64,000 bases of DNA from Sipunculus nudus (lineage: Eukaryota > Annelida > Sipuncula > Golfingiida > Sipunculidae): positions 73,462,659 through 73,526,658 of the forward strand of contig CM049313.1 of NCBI GenBank assembly GCA_026874595.1, written 5' to 3'. Shown one piece after another: positions 1 to 12,723 of the stretch; within the stretch, counting starts at the first letter, position 1; each line of letters begins with the position of its first letter. The position numbers and the translations under genes are program-made. Below the pieces are notes generated by a model that saw only the letters and a list, made by a program, of their open reading frames with translations, had not been told where the DNA came from and did not search any database.

Positions 1-3000
1 TAGGTGTATTGCACACCCATCTGTTCATACTTGATACGCTGCTGTTCCTTCAACTGTTCACTTCATAATGATATGTACTTTATTGTGTGATATTGTAATG
101 TTATGTACAGCTTTATATAGGTGTATTGTGCACCCACCTGTTCACACTTGATACGCTACTGTTCCTTCAACTGTCCACTTTATCATGATATGTACTTTAT
201 TGTGTGATATTGTAATGTTATGTACAGCTTTATATAGGTGTATTGCACACCCACCTGTTCACACTTGATACGCTGCTGTTCCTTCAACTGTTCACTTTAT
301 CATGATATGTACTTTATTGTGTGATATTGTAATGTTATGTACAGCTTTATATAGGTGTATTGCACACCCACCTGTTCATACTTGATACGCTGCTGTTCCT
401 TAAACTGTTCACTTTATCATGATATGTACTTTATTGTGTGATATTGTAATGTTATGTACAGCTTTATATAGGTGTATTGCACACCCACCTGTTCATACTT
501 GATACGCTGCTGTTCCTTCAACTGTTCACTTTATCATGATATGTACTTTAATGTGTGATATTGTAATGTTATGTACAGCTTTATATAGGTGTATTGCACA
601 CCCACCTGTTTACACTTGATACGCTGCTGTTCCTTCAACTGTTCACTTTATCATGATATGTACTTTATTGTGTGATATTGTAATGTTATGTACAGCTTTA
701 TGTAGGTGTATTGCACACCCACCTGTTCACACTTGATACGCTGCTGTTCCTTCAACTGTTCACTTTATCATGATATGTACTTTATTGTGTGATATTGTAA
801 TGTTATGTACAGCTTTATGTAGGTGTATTGCACACCCACCTGTTCACACTTGATATGCTGCTGTTCCTTCAACTGTTCACTTTATCATGATATGTACTTT
901 ATTGTGTGATATTGTAATGTTATGTACAGCTTTATATAGGTGTATTGCACACCCACCTGTTCATACTTGATACGCTGCTGTTCCTTCAACTGTTCACTTT
1001 ATCATGATATGTACTTTATTGTGTGATATTGTAATGTTATGTACAGCTTTATATAGGTGTATTGCACACCCACCTGTTCACACTTGATACGCTGCTGTTC
1101 CTTCAACTGTTCACTTTATCATGATATGTACTTTATTGTGTGATATTGTAATGTTATGTACAGCTTTATATAGGTGTATTGCACACCCACCTGTTCACAC
1201 TTGATACGCTGCTGTTCCTTCAACTGTTCACTTTATCATGATATGTACTTTATTGTGTGATATTGTAATGTTATGTACAGCTTTATATAGGTGTATTGCA
1301 CAACCACCTGTTCACACTTGATACGCTGCTGTTCCTTCAACTGTCCACTTTATCATGATATGTACTTTATTGTGTGATATTGTGATGTTATGTACAGCTT
1401 TATATAGGTGTATTGCACACCCACCTGTTCACACTTGATACGCTGCTGTTCCTTCAACTGTTCACTTCATAATGATATGTACTTTATTGTGTGATATTGT
1501 AATGTTATGTATAGCTTTATATAGGTGTATTGCACACCCACCTGTTCATACTTGATACGCTGCTGTTCCTTCAACTGTTCACTTTATAATGATATGTACT
1601 TTATTGTGTGATTATGTAATGTTATGTACAGCTTTATATAGGTGTATTGCACACCCACCGTTCACACTTGATACGCTGCTGTTCCTTCAACTGTTCAATT
1701 TATCATGATATGTACTTTATTGTGTGATATTGTAATGTTATGTACAGCTTTATATAGGTGTATTGCACACCCACCTGTTCACACTTGATAGGCTGCTGTT
1801 CCTTCAACTGTTCACTTTATCATGATATGTACTTTATTGTGTGATATTGTAATGTTATGTACAGCTTTATATAGGTGTATTGTGCACCCACCTGTTCACA
1901 CTTGATACGCTACTGTTCCTTCAACTGTCCACTTTATCATGATATGTACTTTATTGTGTGATATTGTAATGTTATGTACAGCTTTATATAGGTGTATTGC
2001 ACACCCACCTGTTCATACTTGATACGCTGCTGTTCCTTCAACTGTTCACTTCATAATGATATGTACTTTATTGTGTGATATTGTAATGTTATGTACAGCT
2101 TTATATAGGTGTATTGCACACTCACCTGTTCATACTTGATACGCTGCTGTTCCTTCAACTGTTCACTTAATCATGATATGTACTTTATTGTGTGATATTG
2201 TAATGTTATGTACAACTTTATATAGGTGTATTGCACACCCACCTGTTTACACTTGATACGCTACTGTTCCTTCAACTGTCCACTTTATCATGATATGTAC
2301 TTTATTGTGTGATATTGTAATGTTATGTACAGCTTTATATAGGTGTATTGCACACCCACCTGTTCATACTTGATACGCTGCTGTTCCTTCAACTGTTCAC
2401 TTTATCATGATATGTACTTTATTGTGTGATATTGTAATGTTATGTACAGCTTTATATAGGTGTATTGCACACCCACCTGTTCACACTTGATACGCTGCTG
2501 TTCCTTCAACTGTTCACTTTATCATGATATGTACTTTATTGTGTGATATTGTAATGTTATGTACAGCTTTATATAGGTGTATTGCACACCCACCTGTTCA
2601 CACTTGATACGCTGCTGTTCCTTCAACTGTTCACTTTATCATGATATGTACTTTATTGTGTGATATTGTAATGTTATGTACAGCTTTATATAGGTGTATT
2701 GCACACCCACCTGTTCATACTTGATACGCTGCTGTTCCTTCAACTGTTCACTTTATCATGATATGTACTTTATTGTGTGATATTGTAATGTTATGTACAG
2801 CTTTATATAGGTGTATTGCACACCCACCTGTTCACACTTGATACGCTGCTGTTCCTTCAACTGTTTACTTTATCATGATATGTACTTTATTGTGTGATAT
2901 TGTAATGTTATGTACAGCTTTATATAGGTGTATTGCACACCCACCTGTTCACACTTGATACGCTGCTGTTCCTTCAACTGTTCACTTTATCATGATATGT

Positions 3001-5394
3001 ACTTTATTGTGTGATATTGTAATGTTATGTACAGCTTTATATAGGTGTATTGCACAACCACCTGTTCACACTTGATACGCTACTGTTCCTTCAACTGTCC
3101 ACTTTATCATGATATGTACTTTATTGTGTGATATTGTGATGTTATGTACAGCTTTATATAGGTGTATTGCACACCCACCTGTTCACACTTGATACGCTGC
3201 TGTTCCTTCAACTGTTCACTTCATAATGATATGTACTTTATTGTGTGATAGTGTAATGTTATGGGCAGCTTTATATAGGTGTATTGCACACCCACCTGTT
3301 CATACTTGATACGCTGCTGTTCCTTCAACTGTTCACTTTATAATGATATGTACTTTATTGTGTGATTATGTAATGTTATGTACAGCTTTATATAGGTGTA
3401 TTGCACACCCACCTGTTCACACTTGATCTGTTCACTTTATCATGATATGTACTTTATTGTGTGATATTGTAATGTTATGTACAACTTTATATAGGTGTAT
3501 TGCACACCCACCTGTTTACACTTGATACGCTACTGTTCCTTCAACTGTCCACTTTATCATGATATGTACTTTATTGTGTGATAGTGTAATGTTATGGGCA
3601 GCTTTATATAGGTGTATTGCACACCCACCTGTTCATACTTGATACGCTGCTGTTCCTTCAACTGTTCACTTTATAATGATATGTACTTTATTGTGTGATT
3701 ATGTAATGTTATGTACAGCTTTATATAGGTGTATTGCACACCCACCTGTTCACACTTGATCTGTTCACTTTATCATGATATGTACTTTATTGTGTGATAT
3801 TGTAATGTTATGTACAGCTTTATATAGGTGTATTGCACACCCACCTGTTCACACTTGATACGCTGCTGTTCCTTCAACTGTTCACTTTATCATGATATGT
3901 ACTTTATTGTGTGATATTGTAATGTTATGTACAGCTTTATATAGGTGTATTGCACACCCACCTGTTCACACTTGATACGCTGCTGTTCCTTTAACTGTTC
4001 ACTTTATCATGATATGTACTTTATTGTGTGATATTGTAATGTTATGTACAGCTTTATATAGGTGTATTGCACACCCACCTGTTCACACTTGATACGCTGC
4101 TGTTCCTTCAACTGTTCACTTTATCATGATATGTACTTTATTGTGTGATATTGTAATGTTATGTACAGCTTTATATAGGTGTATTGCACACCCACCTGTT
4201 CACACTTGATACGCTGCTGTTCCTTCAACTGTTCACTTTATCATGATATGTACTTTATTGTGTGATATTGTAATGTTATGTACAGCTTTATATAGGTGTA
4301 TTGCACACCCACCTGTTCACACTTGATACGCTGCTGTTCCTTCAACTGTTCACTTTATCATGATATGTACTTTATTGTGTGATATTGTAATGTTATGTAC
4401 AGCTTTATATAGGTGTATTGCACACCCACCTGTTCACACTTGATACGCTGCTGTTCCTTCAACTGTTCACTTTATCATGATATGTACTTTATTGTGTGAT
4501 ATTGTAATGTTATGTACAGCTTTATATAGGTGTATTGCACACCCACCTGTTCACACTTGATACGCTGCTGTTCCTTCAACTGTTCACTTTATCATGATAT
4601 GTACTTTATTGTGTGATATTGTAATGTTATGTACAGCTTTATATAGGTGTATTGCACACTCACCTGTTCACACTTGATACGCTGCTGTTCCTTCAACTGT
4701 TCACTTTATCATGATATGTACTTTATTGTGTGATATTGTAATGTTATGTACAGCTTTATATAGGTGTATTGCACACCCACCTGTTCACACTTGATACGCT
4801 GCTGTTCCTTCAACTGTTCACTTTATCATGATATGTACTTTATTGTGTGATATTGTAATGTTATGTACAGCTTTATATAGGTGTATTGCACACCCACCTG
4901 TTCATACTTGATACGCTGCTGTTCCTTCAACTGTCCACTTTATCATGATATGTACTTTATTGTGTGATATTGTAATGTTATGTACAGCTTTCTATAGGTG
5001 TATTGCACACCCACCTGTTCATACTTGATACGCTGCTGTTCCTTCAACTGTTCACTTTATCATGATATGTACTTTATTGTGTGATATTGTAATGTTATGT
5101 ACAGCTTTATATAGGTGTATTGCACACCCACCTGTTCACACTTGATACGCTGCTGTTCCTTCAACTGTTCACTTTATCATGATATGTACTTTATTTTGTG
5201 ATATTGTAATGTTATGTACAGCTTTATATAGGTGTATTGCACACCCACCTGTTCACACTTGATACGCTGCTGTTCCTTCAACTGTTCACTTTATCATGAT
5301 ATGTACTTTATTGTGTGATATTGTAATGTTATGTACAGCTTTATATAGGTGTATTGCACACCCACCTGTTCACACTTGATACGCTGCTGTTCCT
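1..5394. repeat. 117-bp satellite array, about 46 copies, derived from the DNAAF4 exon 4/intron 4 junction
   Basis: Units start at 1, 118, 235, 352 and so on. Forty-six near-complete copies plus a partial last one (from 5346) fit the length once two 18-bp deletions (near 3428 and 3758) and one 1-bp deletion (near 1659) are allowed. Copies differ by few substitutions, so the array looks young or homogenised. Read on the minus strand, each unit contains the end of DNAAF4 exon 4, a CAG|GTGGGT splice donor, then about 80 bp of intron. The array continues beyond the left edge, so its true size is unknown. The unit is a multiple of three, but read in the exon frame it hits a TGA, so this is not a coding repeat. 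Confidence 0.97.
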
Positions 5395-5476
5395 TCCACT
5401 CCTCTAGCTCCTCCATCGCCCGTTTCTTCTCCTCCTCCTTTTTATCTGTAATTCTTTTTCTTTCCTCTTCTTCCAG
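5366..5476 (-). CDS. DNAAF4: DNAAF4 exon 4 (coiled coil), source of the satellite unit
   Basis: Acceptor cctag|CTGGAA, 37 codons (LEEEERKRITDKKEEEKK ... RIKCEQ), donor GAACAG|gtgggt. About the last 30 bases of the exon, the donor and the following intron bases are the same sequence as the satellite unit. The exon is thus the unique left end of an otherwise repeated block. Confidence 0.9.
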
Positions 5477-8400
5477 CTAGGTTTGAAACAAAACATTCTC
5501 ATCATATTAAAGTCATATCACAAACATATACCAGTAGATGTGCAATTTTCAGCACTAAGTTAGTAAAACTCTGCACAAAAACATTCTCATCATATTAAAG
5601 TCATATCACAAAGATATACCAGTAGATGTGCAATTTTCAGAACTAAGTTAGTAAAACTCTGCACAAAAAAGTAAAATCAATATTAGAAATAAATATGAAA
5701 TAATCAGCCAAAGAAAACTGTAAGGCAAAAATTGTTATTTTTTAAGCATCATGCCTGCTATTTTGACCCCCTGCATGAATTTTTTTTATTATTATTTTCA
5801 GTAGAAATTTACTAATTTGAAACTTCAGCAGCTTGGACATTTCTTTCAAGAAATTAATTAATAAAATTTTGATTAATTTGGCTGAAATATGAAATTCTAT
5901 TGGAAAAAAAAGTAAAATAAATTTTCTGTCTGCACTGAAAAGCATACCTGTTTTCTTCCCAAACATTTCCCTTTTCTCATTTTTTTTTTTACAAACAAAT
6001 CAGAAATACCTGCATCTGTTGTTTGAGGGCATACTTATGGGCTTTCTGTTTCTCTTCAGCTCTCTCTTTCTCTGCCGCTTCACTTCGCTCCTGTGATCTT
6101 TTTATAGCTGCATCTCTCAATTCCCTCTGTTTATCCTTCTCCCCTGAAAATGAGACAGTACTGGAAGAGTAGGTCTTGTGACCTTTGACCTCATCAAATA
6201 TGCACAGATTTTGCAGACAATTGTCCCAAGGGGAGTTGCTTTAATGGTTAAATAATATTTATAACAGCAATACCAGTTAGAAGTCTGGTGACCTCTTAAC
6301 TCATTAAATATACATGAATTTTCCTGGGAATCGAACTTATATAAGATATTATGTTGGTTGATATTTCTGTCGAGTTTCATAAAAAAAAACCATGTGTCTG
6401 GTAAGTTATCCATGTAGCCTGGTGACCTCTGACTTCAATAAACATGTGTAGATTTTGTCTAGAATTTAACTTCAGTTAGATATCTATTGGTAAGAAGTTA
6501 TATTGAGTTTCATGAAAATCTACCAAAGCCCTGGTAAGTGACTGTGGTGACACTAAAATGGTGACACTAAAAGTTAAGAGATAGACAGATGGTAGATATA
6601 CTATAATATGTTGGGTGTAAAAAAGGGCATTTAAAAGGCTTGACTTGACTGAAACATTACAATTATTACTATCCTTCCATAATATTTGGTTTTTTATTCT
6701 GTATTTAGATTTTGAAATAACCATATGTTGTTCACACATAAGATAAAATATACAAAACGGTGAGGCAGTGTAACCATCTGTTTGGCAGGGCTAGGTTCAG
6801 TCAATGCTTTATTGCTGATGCCATATGGTGTCTTTTCCCCACCAGTGGGAAAATTAATTCATTTACAGTGAATATAACTGGCAGAGGAGAATTTAAAATG
6901 TTTTGTACCCTATGAAGCTTGACCACATATAATTTTTGTAGAGCAAAACCTTGGACTACATACAGGTCGTAAAATTCCAAACTGTGGGTCTTATGGGTCA
7001 CAGCTTCAAACATTTTCAGTAAAGCAGTCATACATGTTAAGACATTTTGATAAAGCAGGCCTGCTACAGATAAATGCGTAAAAAAAGGGTAAGTGTTCTG
7101 GTAAAAAAATAAAAGAGTAGCCTTCTTTGAAATGAAGAGTGAAAAAAGAGTAAATTTAGCGGCTATTCTCTTACTCCTTTGCAGTGCTGAGGGTCATGGC
7201 TTTGTAAACCTCTGGACAGCAGCTTTGTCAATACAGGTCCTTGCAGTTATAGATGGATAGATGGGTATTCTTTGGAAAACATTTTTTTTCATTTTCACTG
7301 ATCAAATTTAAATTTACGCGTTTCTATGACTATCAATATTATTATATATTGTGTTTATGCAACAATTATTGAATAAAAGAAGAGCTTGATTGACTTACCA
7401 GGTTCAACAGACTGAAGCTTGCCCCATGTTCCTGGTTCACATTTCTTGATTCTGAAGCTGACCATGCCATTTCCTATCTGTACTACACTCTCCTGGTCCC
7501 TCACAGACGAATACAGAAAACACTCAAATATGTACGGAGGGAAATGTACCTGAAAGGTAACAAATGATCCATGAATGGTGACTATCTCACGGACACATAC
7601 AGAAAACACTCAAATATATAAGGAGGAAAATGTATCTGAAAGAAAACACAAGTAATGAGAGCTATCACAGAAATATACTGGCACTCAGTGACTTGACTTT
7701 GAAAACAAATGATCAGTGTGACAGGGTGCATGAGCTACATGTATCAGCCAGACAGGCAAAGATGTCATGTACAGGGTTATAGCTAGACAAATTTGAGTGC
7801 CTGCTAAATTGATAGAAATTAGGGAAGCAAGTGGACATGGTCATGGCCAGGGATCCAGGGACTTTTATTAAGCTCTTAGAAATACTTAAGTTAATTAAGC
7901 AAGGATTATTATTTACAGTGGAAGACAGTCGAAAAACATGCTAAGAGTACTATGGTACAGGCTTTCAAGTGATTTTAATGTTAATTTTTAACTATCAATT
8001 GTATAAACCTTCCTTCAAAAACTTTCAGAAAATTCTCCATAGATTCTCTGGCTCTTTGCAGATTCTCTGACTGTCAAAGTCCTGTTATTGTTAAACTGGA
8101 ACTCTCTGAATGTGCACTGTGACCATAACTCCAGTTAGCCAATCACAGAGGGGATTCCTGGTATTCCCCATTTTATCACACATAAATTCAGATAATGTCA
8201 GGTATTTACACTAGGTGCACACACTCCGTTTCAGAAAACGTAAGCTTTATCTTTGCTTTGTTCTATGTGCTGTAACTATTTTTTAATGATTATTTTAAAT
8301 AATTTATTTTTGTAAACATACTATGAGTTACATAATAATCATGCAGTTTTGGGTTATAAATATCCATAGTTTCATTGCTGGTAGCTGTTTTTTGATGATC

Positions 8401-10099
8401 TATAAAATCTTTTGTGCTGGTTGGTGGATTGCAAATGTAAGCTATGTGCTGTCAGAAGCCCGATGTAGAGTAACTTTTGGTGGGAAGAATGTCTGATAGA
8501 GAGTCATTTGTCATACTCAGTGATCACAGTACATGAAACCTTATGTTTTCAGTACATTAAAGAAAGCATGATATTTATTATAAATCATTAATATTAATTC
8601 ATATAAATCATAAAACTACTTTAAATATCCACTATCCAAAAATCTGTACAAACCATTCTATACTTACTATCAGTTGTTTATCTCGTGTAAGCTGCTGAGC
8701 AGTTTATCTAAGAGTACTTGTGTATTATCCCCCATATCTTGTTTGTATTCAAGCAAGCATAGTTCGTCGGCTTGGGCTGGGATGTCCGGCCAAACAACTT
8801 AGCAGTTTACTCGCAAGAGTATTGGTGAGGTATCATTTGCACATCGCTTGTGCTCAAGTAAGTTTAGATGCTTGGCCATAGCATGTGGGCCTGGCCATAC
8901 TGAATTCATTCCGAGAGAGCAATTGTGTCACTTACTAAAACTTGCCGTTATTCAGCTTATTTACTGTCAAGAAGAACACCAATCAAACACGATTGTCTTG
9001 CTGTCACCTGGATATGGAGTAAAAGAAAATAAAATGGACTGCGTTATGTGTGTGCCGCACTGGCGCCGCCTGCAGGCTGTTAAAAGAAACTAACCGAGAT
9101 ACAATAATGACAATGTCATTTGACCTTTCCCTCCTGTGATTTTTTTTTTTTTAAAATGGCACACAAGTATCCTAAAAACAGGTTAAAATGGGTTTTACCT
9201 ATAAAACTCTCCAACAAATCTGATATTTTTATAAGTTCTGGTCTTAAATTATGTGGGTTGAAAAGAAACATGGTGTTCCCTCAGTAATATAGCGTTGAGT
9301 TAATCATTTACTGTCTTCCGAAATTGGCCCTAGACCCCTGACCTAATTTTCTGAAAATTTGTTTTTCCGAAAGAAAAGCTTGTCCCCCAACGATTTTGGA
9401 AAAACGGCGCTCTACTGCATATCAGTTATTCTCTCCAAAAAATGACACTTGATAAATCGCTATTTAAAATAATGCATCTGCAAATTAACGAAGCTGAAAG
9501 CTTCACAAGAGTGACATACTTATTTGTACAATAGTTCAAACAGATAGCACTGGATCCAACAAATGGCAATCATTTAATAACATTTTATTTAGTAATAACA
9601 TTTTATTTAGCAAAATAACAATACAGGCTTACACAGCACATATATACATAGGAGGTAAACAGACTCCAGGTTAGTTCATTATACCCATTCTACTCTTACT
9701 TGGTACTTGGTTATCTGTTTGAGTATATCATAATTATTACTATTACTATTAGATATTCTGTTTCCATTATTCTTTTTAACAACACTTATTTTATATATTG
9801 CAACAGTAACATTGGCAGTACTGCCAACCAGACCAAACTGCCAACCAGACCAGCAGAGTTTTAGACCCTTATCAGTAAAGACAAGCAATGCTGGTCAAGA
9901 CAAGACCGGGCCAGTTCTGTGGTGAAACGGTCACCATGGACGCCGGGCGATAATAGGGGAATTTAAATATAGTTACCTTTATGTAGTCATCTGTTGAGAA
10001 TATGTCCACTTTGTTTGGCTTGACGCCTTTTAGTGGGACTGTTAAGAATAAATCGTCCTCATTTTCCTCCCATGTGAAGTCTTTTACTGCAATAGGCAT
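5366..10099 (-). CDS. DNAAF4: DNAAF4 (DYX1C1) dynein axonemal assembly factor, exons 1-4, partial
   Basis: Coding exons on the minus strand: 10099-9977, 7549-7399, 6143-6010 and 5476-5366, joining in frame to 173 codons; the 3' part lies beyond the left edge. The protein opens with MPIAVKDFTW and has a CS/p23-like beta-sandwich domain (about residues 1-90, including VPLKGV and DDYIKVHFPPYIFE). A charged coiled coil follows (KYALKQQMQLEEEERK, then EELEEWKEQQ). This matches what I know of animal DNAAF4, a cytoplasmic co-chaperone (CS plus C-terminal TPR) that works with HSP90/HSP70 to preassemble ciliary dynein arms. The TPR exons should lie further left. An upstream in-frame ATG (10132) exists, but the start at 10099 fits the family. 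The intron after exon 4 begins with the satellite array. Confidence 0.93.
6010..6143 (-). CDS. DNAAF4: DNAAF4 exon 3 (coiled coil)
   Basis: Acceptor ttttcag|GGGAG and donor ATGCAG|gtattt; 134 bp, enters in phase 1 and leaves in phase 0. It encodes a Lys/Glu/Gln-rich helix ending AHKYALKQQMQ. Confidence 0.92.
7399..7549 (-). CDS. DNAAF4: DNAAF4 exon 2 (rest of CS domain)
   Basis: Acceptor tttcag|GTACAT and donor CCTG|gtaagt; 151 bp, ends in phase 1. It encodes VHFPPYIFECFLYSSV and runs to ...GKLQSVEPG, the second half of the CS domain. Confidence 0.93.
9977..10099 (-). CDS. DNAAF4: DNAAF4 exon 1 (start of CS domain)
   Basis: 41 codons from ATG at 10099 to ...DDYIK, then the donor AAG|gtaact; phase 0. 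It covers the first strands of the CS domain. Confidence 0.92.
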
Positions 10100-10441
10100 T
10101 GTTCTACATAACACTATCGATTCACCGCTCAACTATTTTGCCTTTGCTTAGACTGGTATCTGTCTTGTATTACGCAGGTGACCTGCGGTTAGTTTGAGAA
10201 AGGTCCTGACGATGGCGCTACCTCCTGGCGGCGCCAGCACATTCCATATATGCATAGAGAGCATTTCTTTTTCAATGGTATGCATCAGGACTGAACGTGT
10301 AAATTTCATACGAATTGGATATTTACCCGTTATTTCTGTATTATCAGTTGTTGAAATTAGGTTTATATTAGAAGTAATCAGGAGATTCCTTCTCGTAAGC
10401 AAAGTAAGTTCAAAACAAATGGCATCGGGATGGAGTTTTAA
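10100..10441. other. DNAAF4 5' flank
   Basis: Upstream of the DNAAF4 start there is no TATA box that I can defend. Open frames run on both strands but have no family resemblance. A TTAA-flanked MITE begins at 10442, about 340 bp upstream of the start codon. Confidence 0.4.
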
Positions 10442-10906
10442 AGGTGCCCATTCACCTACCTTTTGAAAAAGAATTGATGTGATTCCTGGCTTCCTCTGTG
10501 TATATATTAATGATCTATAGGGTAATTTTGGTTGTGAAAAGTGTTTATAAAGCCTTTGTGAAGGATGTATGAACTTGTTTAACAACAACATGTTTGTAAA
10601 CACAGCAATGTTGACAAACAGGAAAAACAAGTAACCTAAGGTGGTATTGCATATAAACCGAGGTAGAAAGATCACTTGTTGCAAAACGCCATTTGCAAAG
10701 CTCTCACTTATTTGCCTTGCTGCCAGATGCCCTTGTTGAATTGGTTTTGATTATTTTGGCGGGGGCCCCTACATATTATGAATGCATTGATGTAAACAAA
10801 ACAAGCAGCCTGTGTGCAGTGATATCCATGTTTTCTGGCCTATTTTTGTGAAAACTCCAAGGGATTACCTTTAGTTTATAAAGGTCAGATAGGTAATTGG
10901 GCCCCT
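10442..10906. mobile_element. MITE with TTAA flanks, copy 1
   Basis: The ends read AGGTGCCCATTCACC and, on the other strand, AGGGGCCCAATTACC, and both are flanked by TTAA (10438-10441 and 10907-10910). Length is 465 bp, equal to the copy at 18889. The interior shows no obvious similarity to the other two copies. TTAA flanks suggest piggyBac-like mobilisation; that is inference. Confidence 0.55.
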
Positions 10907-11099
10907 TTAATCAAGAAGTATGATAGTTAATTAATGGTTTATAGATCAGGGGACCCGCTACCGTTTAGTTAAATAATTCAATCCTTTTTTGATAATGCTT
11001 CTACATGCTTCTCCCTATTCAAGGTCTAGTGATTAGAAATGAAAACATTAATTGTATTTTTTTTTCTGGGGCGTAGAGTGTAGACGGCCCTGTTGTAAT

Positions 11100-12262
11100 T
11101 GTATCCGCCAAAACAAAGTTTTGCGGATACTATGTTTTTCACCGGGATCCGCCGCCGCCGTCGCCCCGTTTGTTTCCCGAATAGAACTCTGAGACCAATG
11201 AACAGATTTTTTTCCGAAATTTTACACGATTATCGGGTCACATGTGAACTTGTGCCAAAATATTTTGCGTTGACCTCTGACCTTTCCTCTCTCCAGTTCG
11301 TCCATCTGTGTGTCTCTTTTGACAAATTAACCCACATATCTCGGGAACCGTTTGACCGATCAGGAAAAAAAATGCACTAATGTAGCCCTTGGATAGCTTA
11401 TTAACATACATAAAAAAATGGTCACCTGCAACCATTTTTGCACAGCATCCATCTGTTCATCTGCCTTGGGATAAAATCACTCATATCTCTGTATTGGTTG
11501 GACTTATCCACCTGAAATTTTGCATGTGTATACATCCTGGACAGTTTTCTTGATTTTATGATAGGTGGCGCCACCTTCATTCACGTTTACGATGCAGACA
11601 TCCAAGCTCCTAATTCGGAAACCGTTTGACCGAATGGGCAAAAATTTTGCATGTGTATAGATCTCACATAGCTCTTTATCATAGGCAAAACTGAAGGCGC
11701 CACCTGCAACCATTTTTGCATAGTGTCCGTCTGTTTGTCTGCCGTGGGATAAATCATATCTTTGCAGTGGTTTGACATACCTGCCTAAAAGTTTGCAGGT
11801 TTATTGGATAGCCCCTGGATTTTGTGGCAGGTGGCGCCACCTACATTTATGTTTACGCTGCAGACATCCAGGCTTATATCTAGAGAACCGATTGGGTCAA
11901 AATTTTGCATGTGGATAGATCTCACATAGCTCTTTATCATACGTAAAACTGGTGGCGCCACCTGCAACCATTTTTTCACAGCGTCTGTCTGTTTGTCTGC
12001 CGTGGGATAAAATAACTCATATCTCCGTAGTTGGTAGACCTTTTGCATATTTATACAACTTTGACAGCTTTCTGGATTTTGTGGTAGATGGCGCAACCTA
12101 CATACACATTTCGGCTGGGGACATCCATTCTAATATGCAACACACCTCACTCTATTTCCCCTTGACACTCAATCCATGCCTCACTTCACCCGTCCCACTC
12201 TGATTTCGGCGGATACACGTTATTGCTTGTCGACTACCCGTAATCTAGTTCTCGGTACGTAT
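11100..12262. mobile_element. Composite repeat element with terminal hairpins and internal ~265-bp repeats
   Basis: The left end carries GTATCCGC...GCGGATAC as a tight hairpin (11101-11130), and the right end has GCGGATAC...GTATCCGC (about 12208-12263). Between them a degenerate unit recurs about three times (near 11424, 11702 and 11958). Each unit has CACCTGCAACCATTTTT, then TCTGTCTGTTTGTCTGCC and GTGGGATAAA. Open frames cross it but none resembles a known protein. It is probably a non-autonomous dispersed element; the class is unknown. Confidence 0.5.
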
Positions 12263-12285
12263 CCGCGTTCTCATAGCAAGTAGGG

Positions 12286-12317
12286 CGGGGGGGGGGGGGG
12301 GTGGGGGGTGGGGGGGC
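12286..12317. repeat. G-rich run
   Basis: An almost pure G tract interrupted by single T bases. Confidence 0.9.
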
Positions 12318-12715
12318 TGGTTGTTCACCTGGGTTCAGGTAATTCAGATAGAGGGGGTATTTTTATATTGTCTCGGCGAAATAGAAAAAGGATTATAAAT
12401 ATGTTCCCAAAAACTAAATTTCAAGCAAAGAATAACCATGGCGTGTAATATTGGCATTAAAAATAGATTTTATTCGGCACTGTATACATTTAATTTACAC
12501 AAAATGTTATAAATTATTAAACCTATGAAAATGACTGTTTTAAGCTGAATCAATTTTTATTTGATTATATAGATCTTTTTTCAACTGCGCATCTTAATTA
12601 TCATTGTTTTATCGAGAAAAAAAAACCAATCATATCTGGCAAGTATCTCCTTGATATCGACACAGAGGACACCGTGTATACGATAATATTTGTAACTGGT
12701 AAGTGCAACATGCGA
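12318..12715. other. Non-genic AT-rich segment
   Basis: I see no gene or repeat here. Confidence 0.5.
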
Positions 12716-12723
12716 AAAAGTAG

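Larger units (their letters stand above)
5477..9976 (-). other. DNAAF4 introns 1-3
   Basis: Intron 3 (5477-6009) contains an 88-bp tandem duplication at about 5490-5669. Intron 2 (6144-7398) and intron 1 (7550-9976) hold no recognisable gene. Within intron 1, about 8690-8880 has a loosely repeated segment of roughly 120 bp. Confidence 0.7.

Noticed and set aside
1-5394. CRISPR-like array
   Set aside because: The 117-bp units are head-to-tail with no unique spacers, and the DNA is eukaryotic. It is a satellite.
10148-10684. 178-codon minus-strand open frame upstream of DNAAF4
   Set aside because: It overlaps a MITE, shows no domain or codon bias, and has an opposing open frame in the same place.
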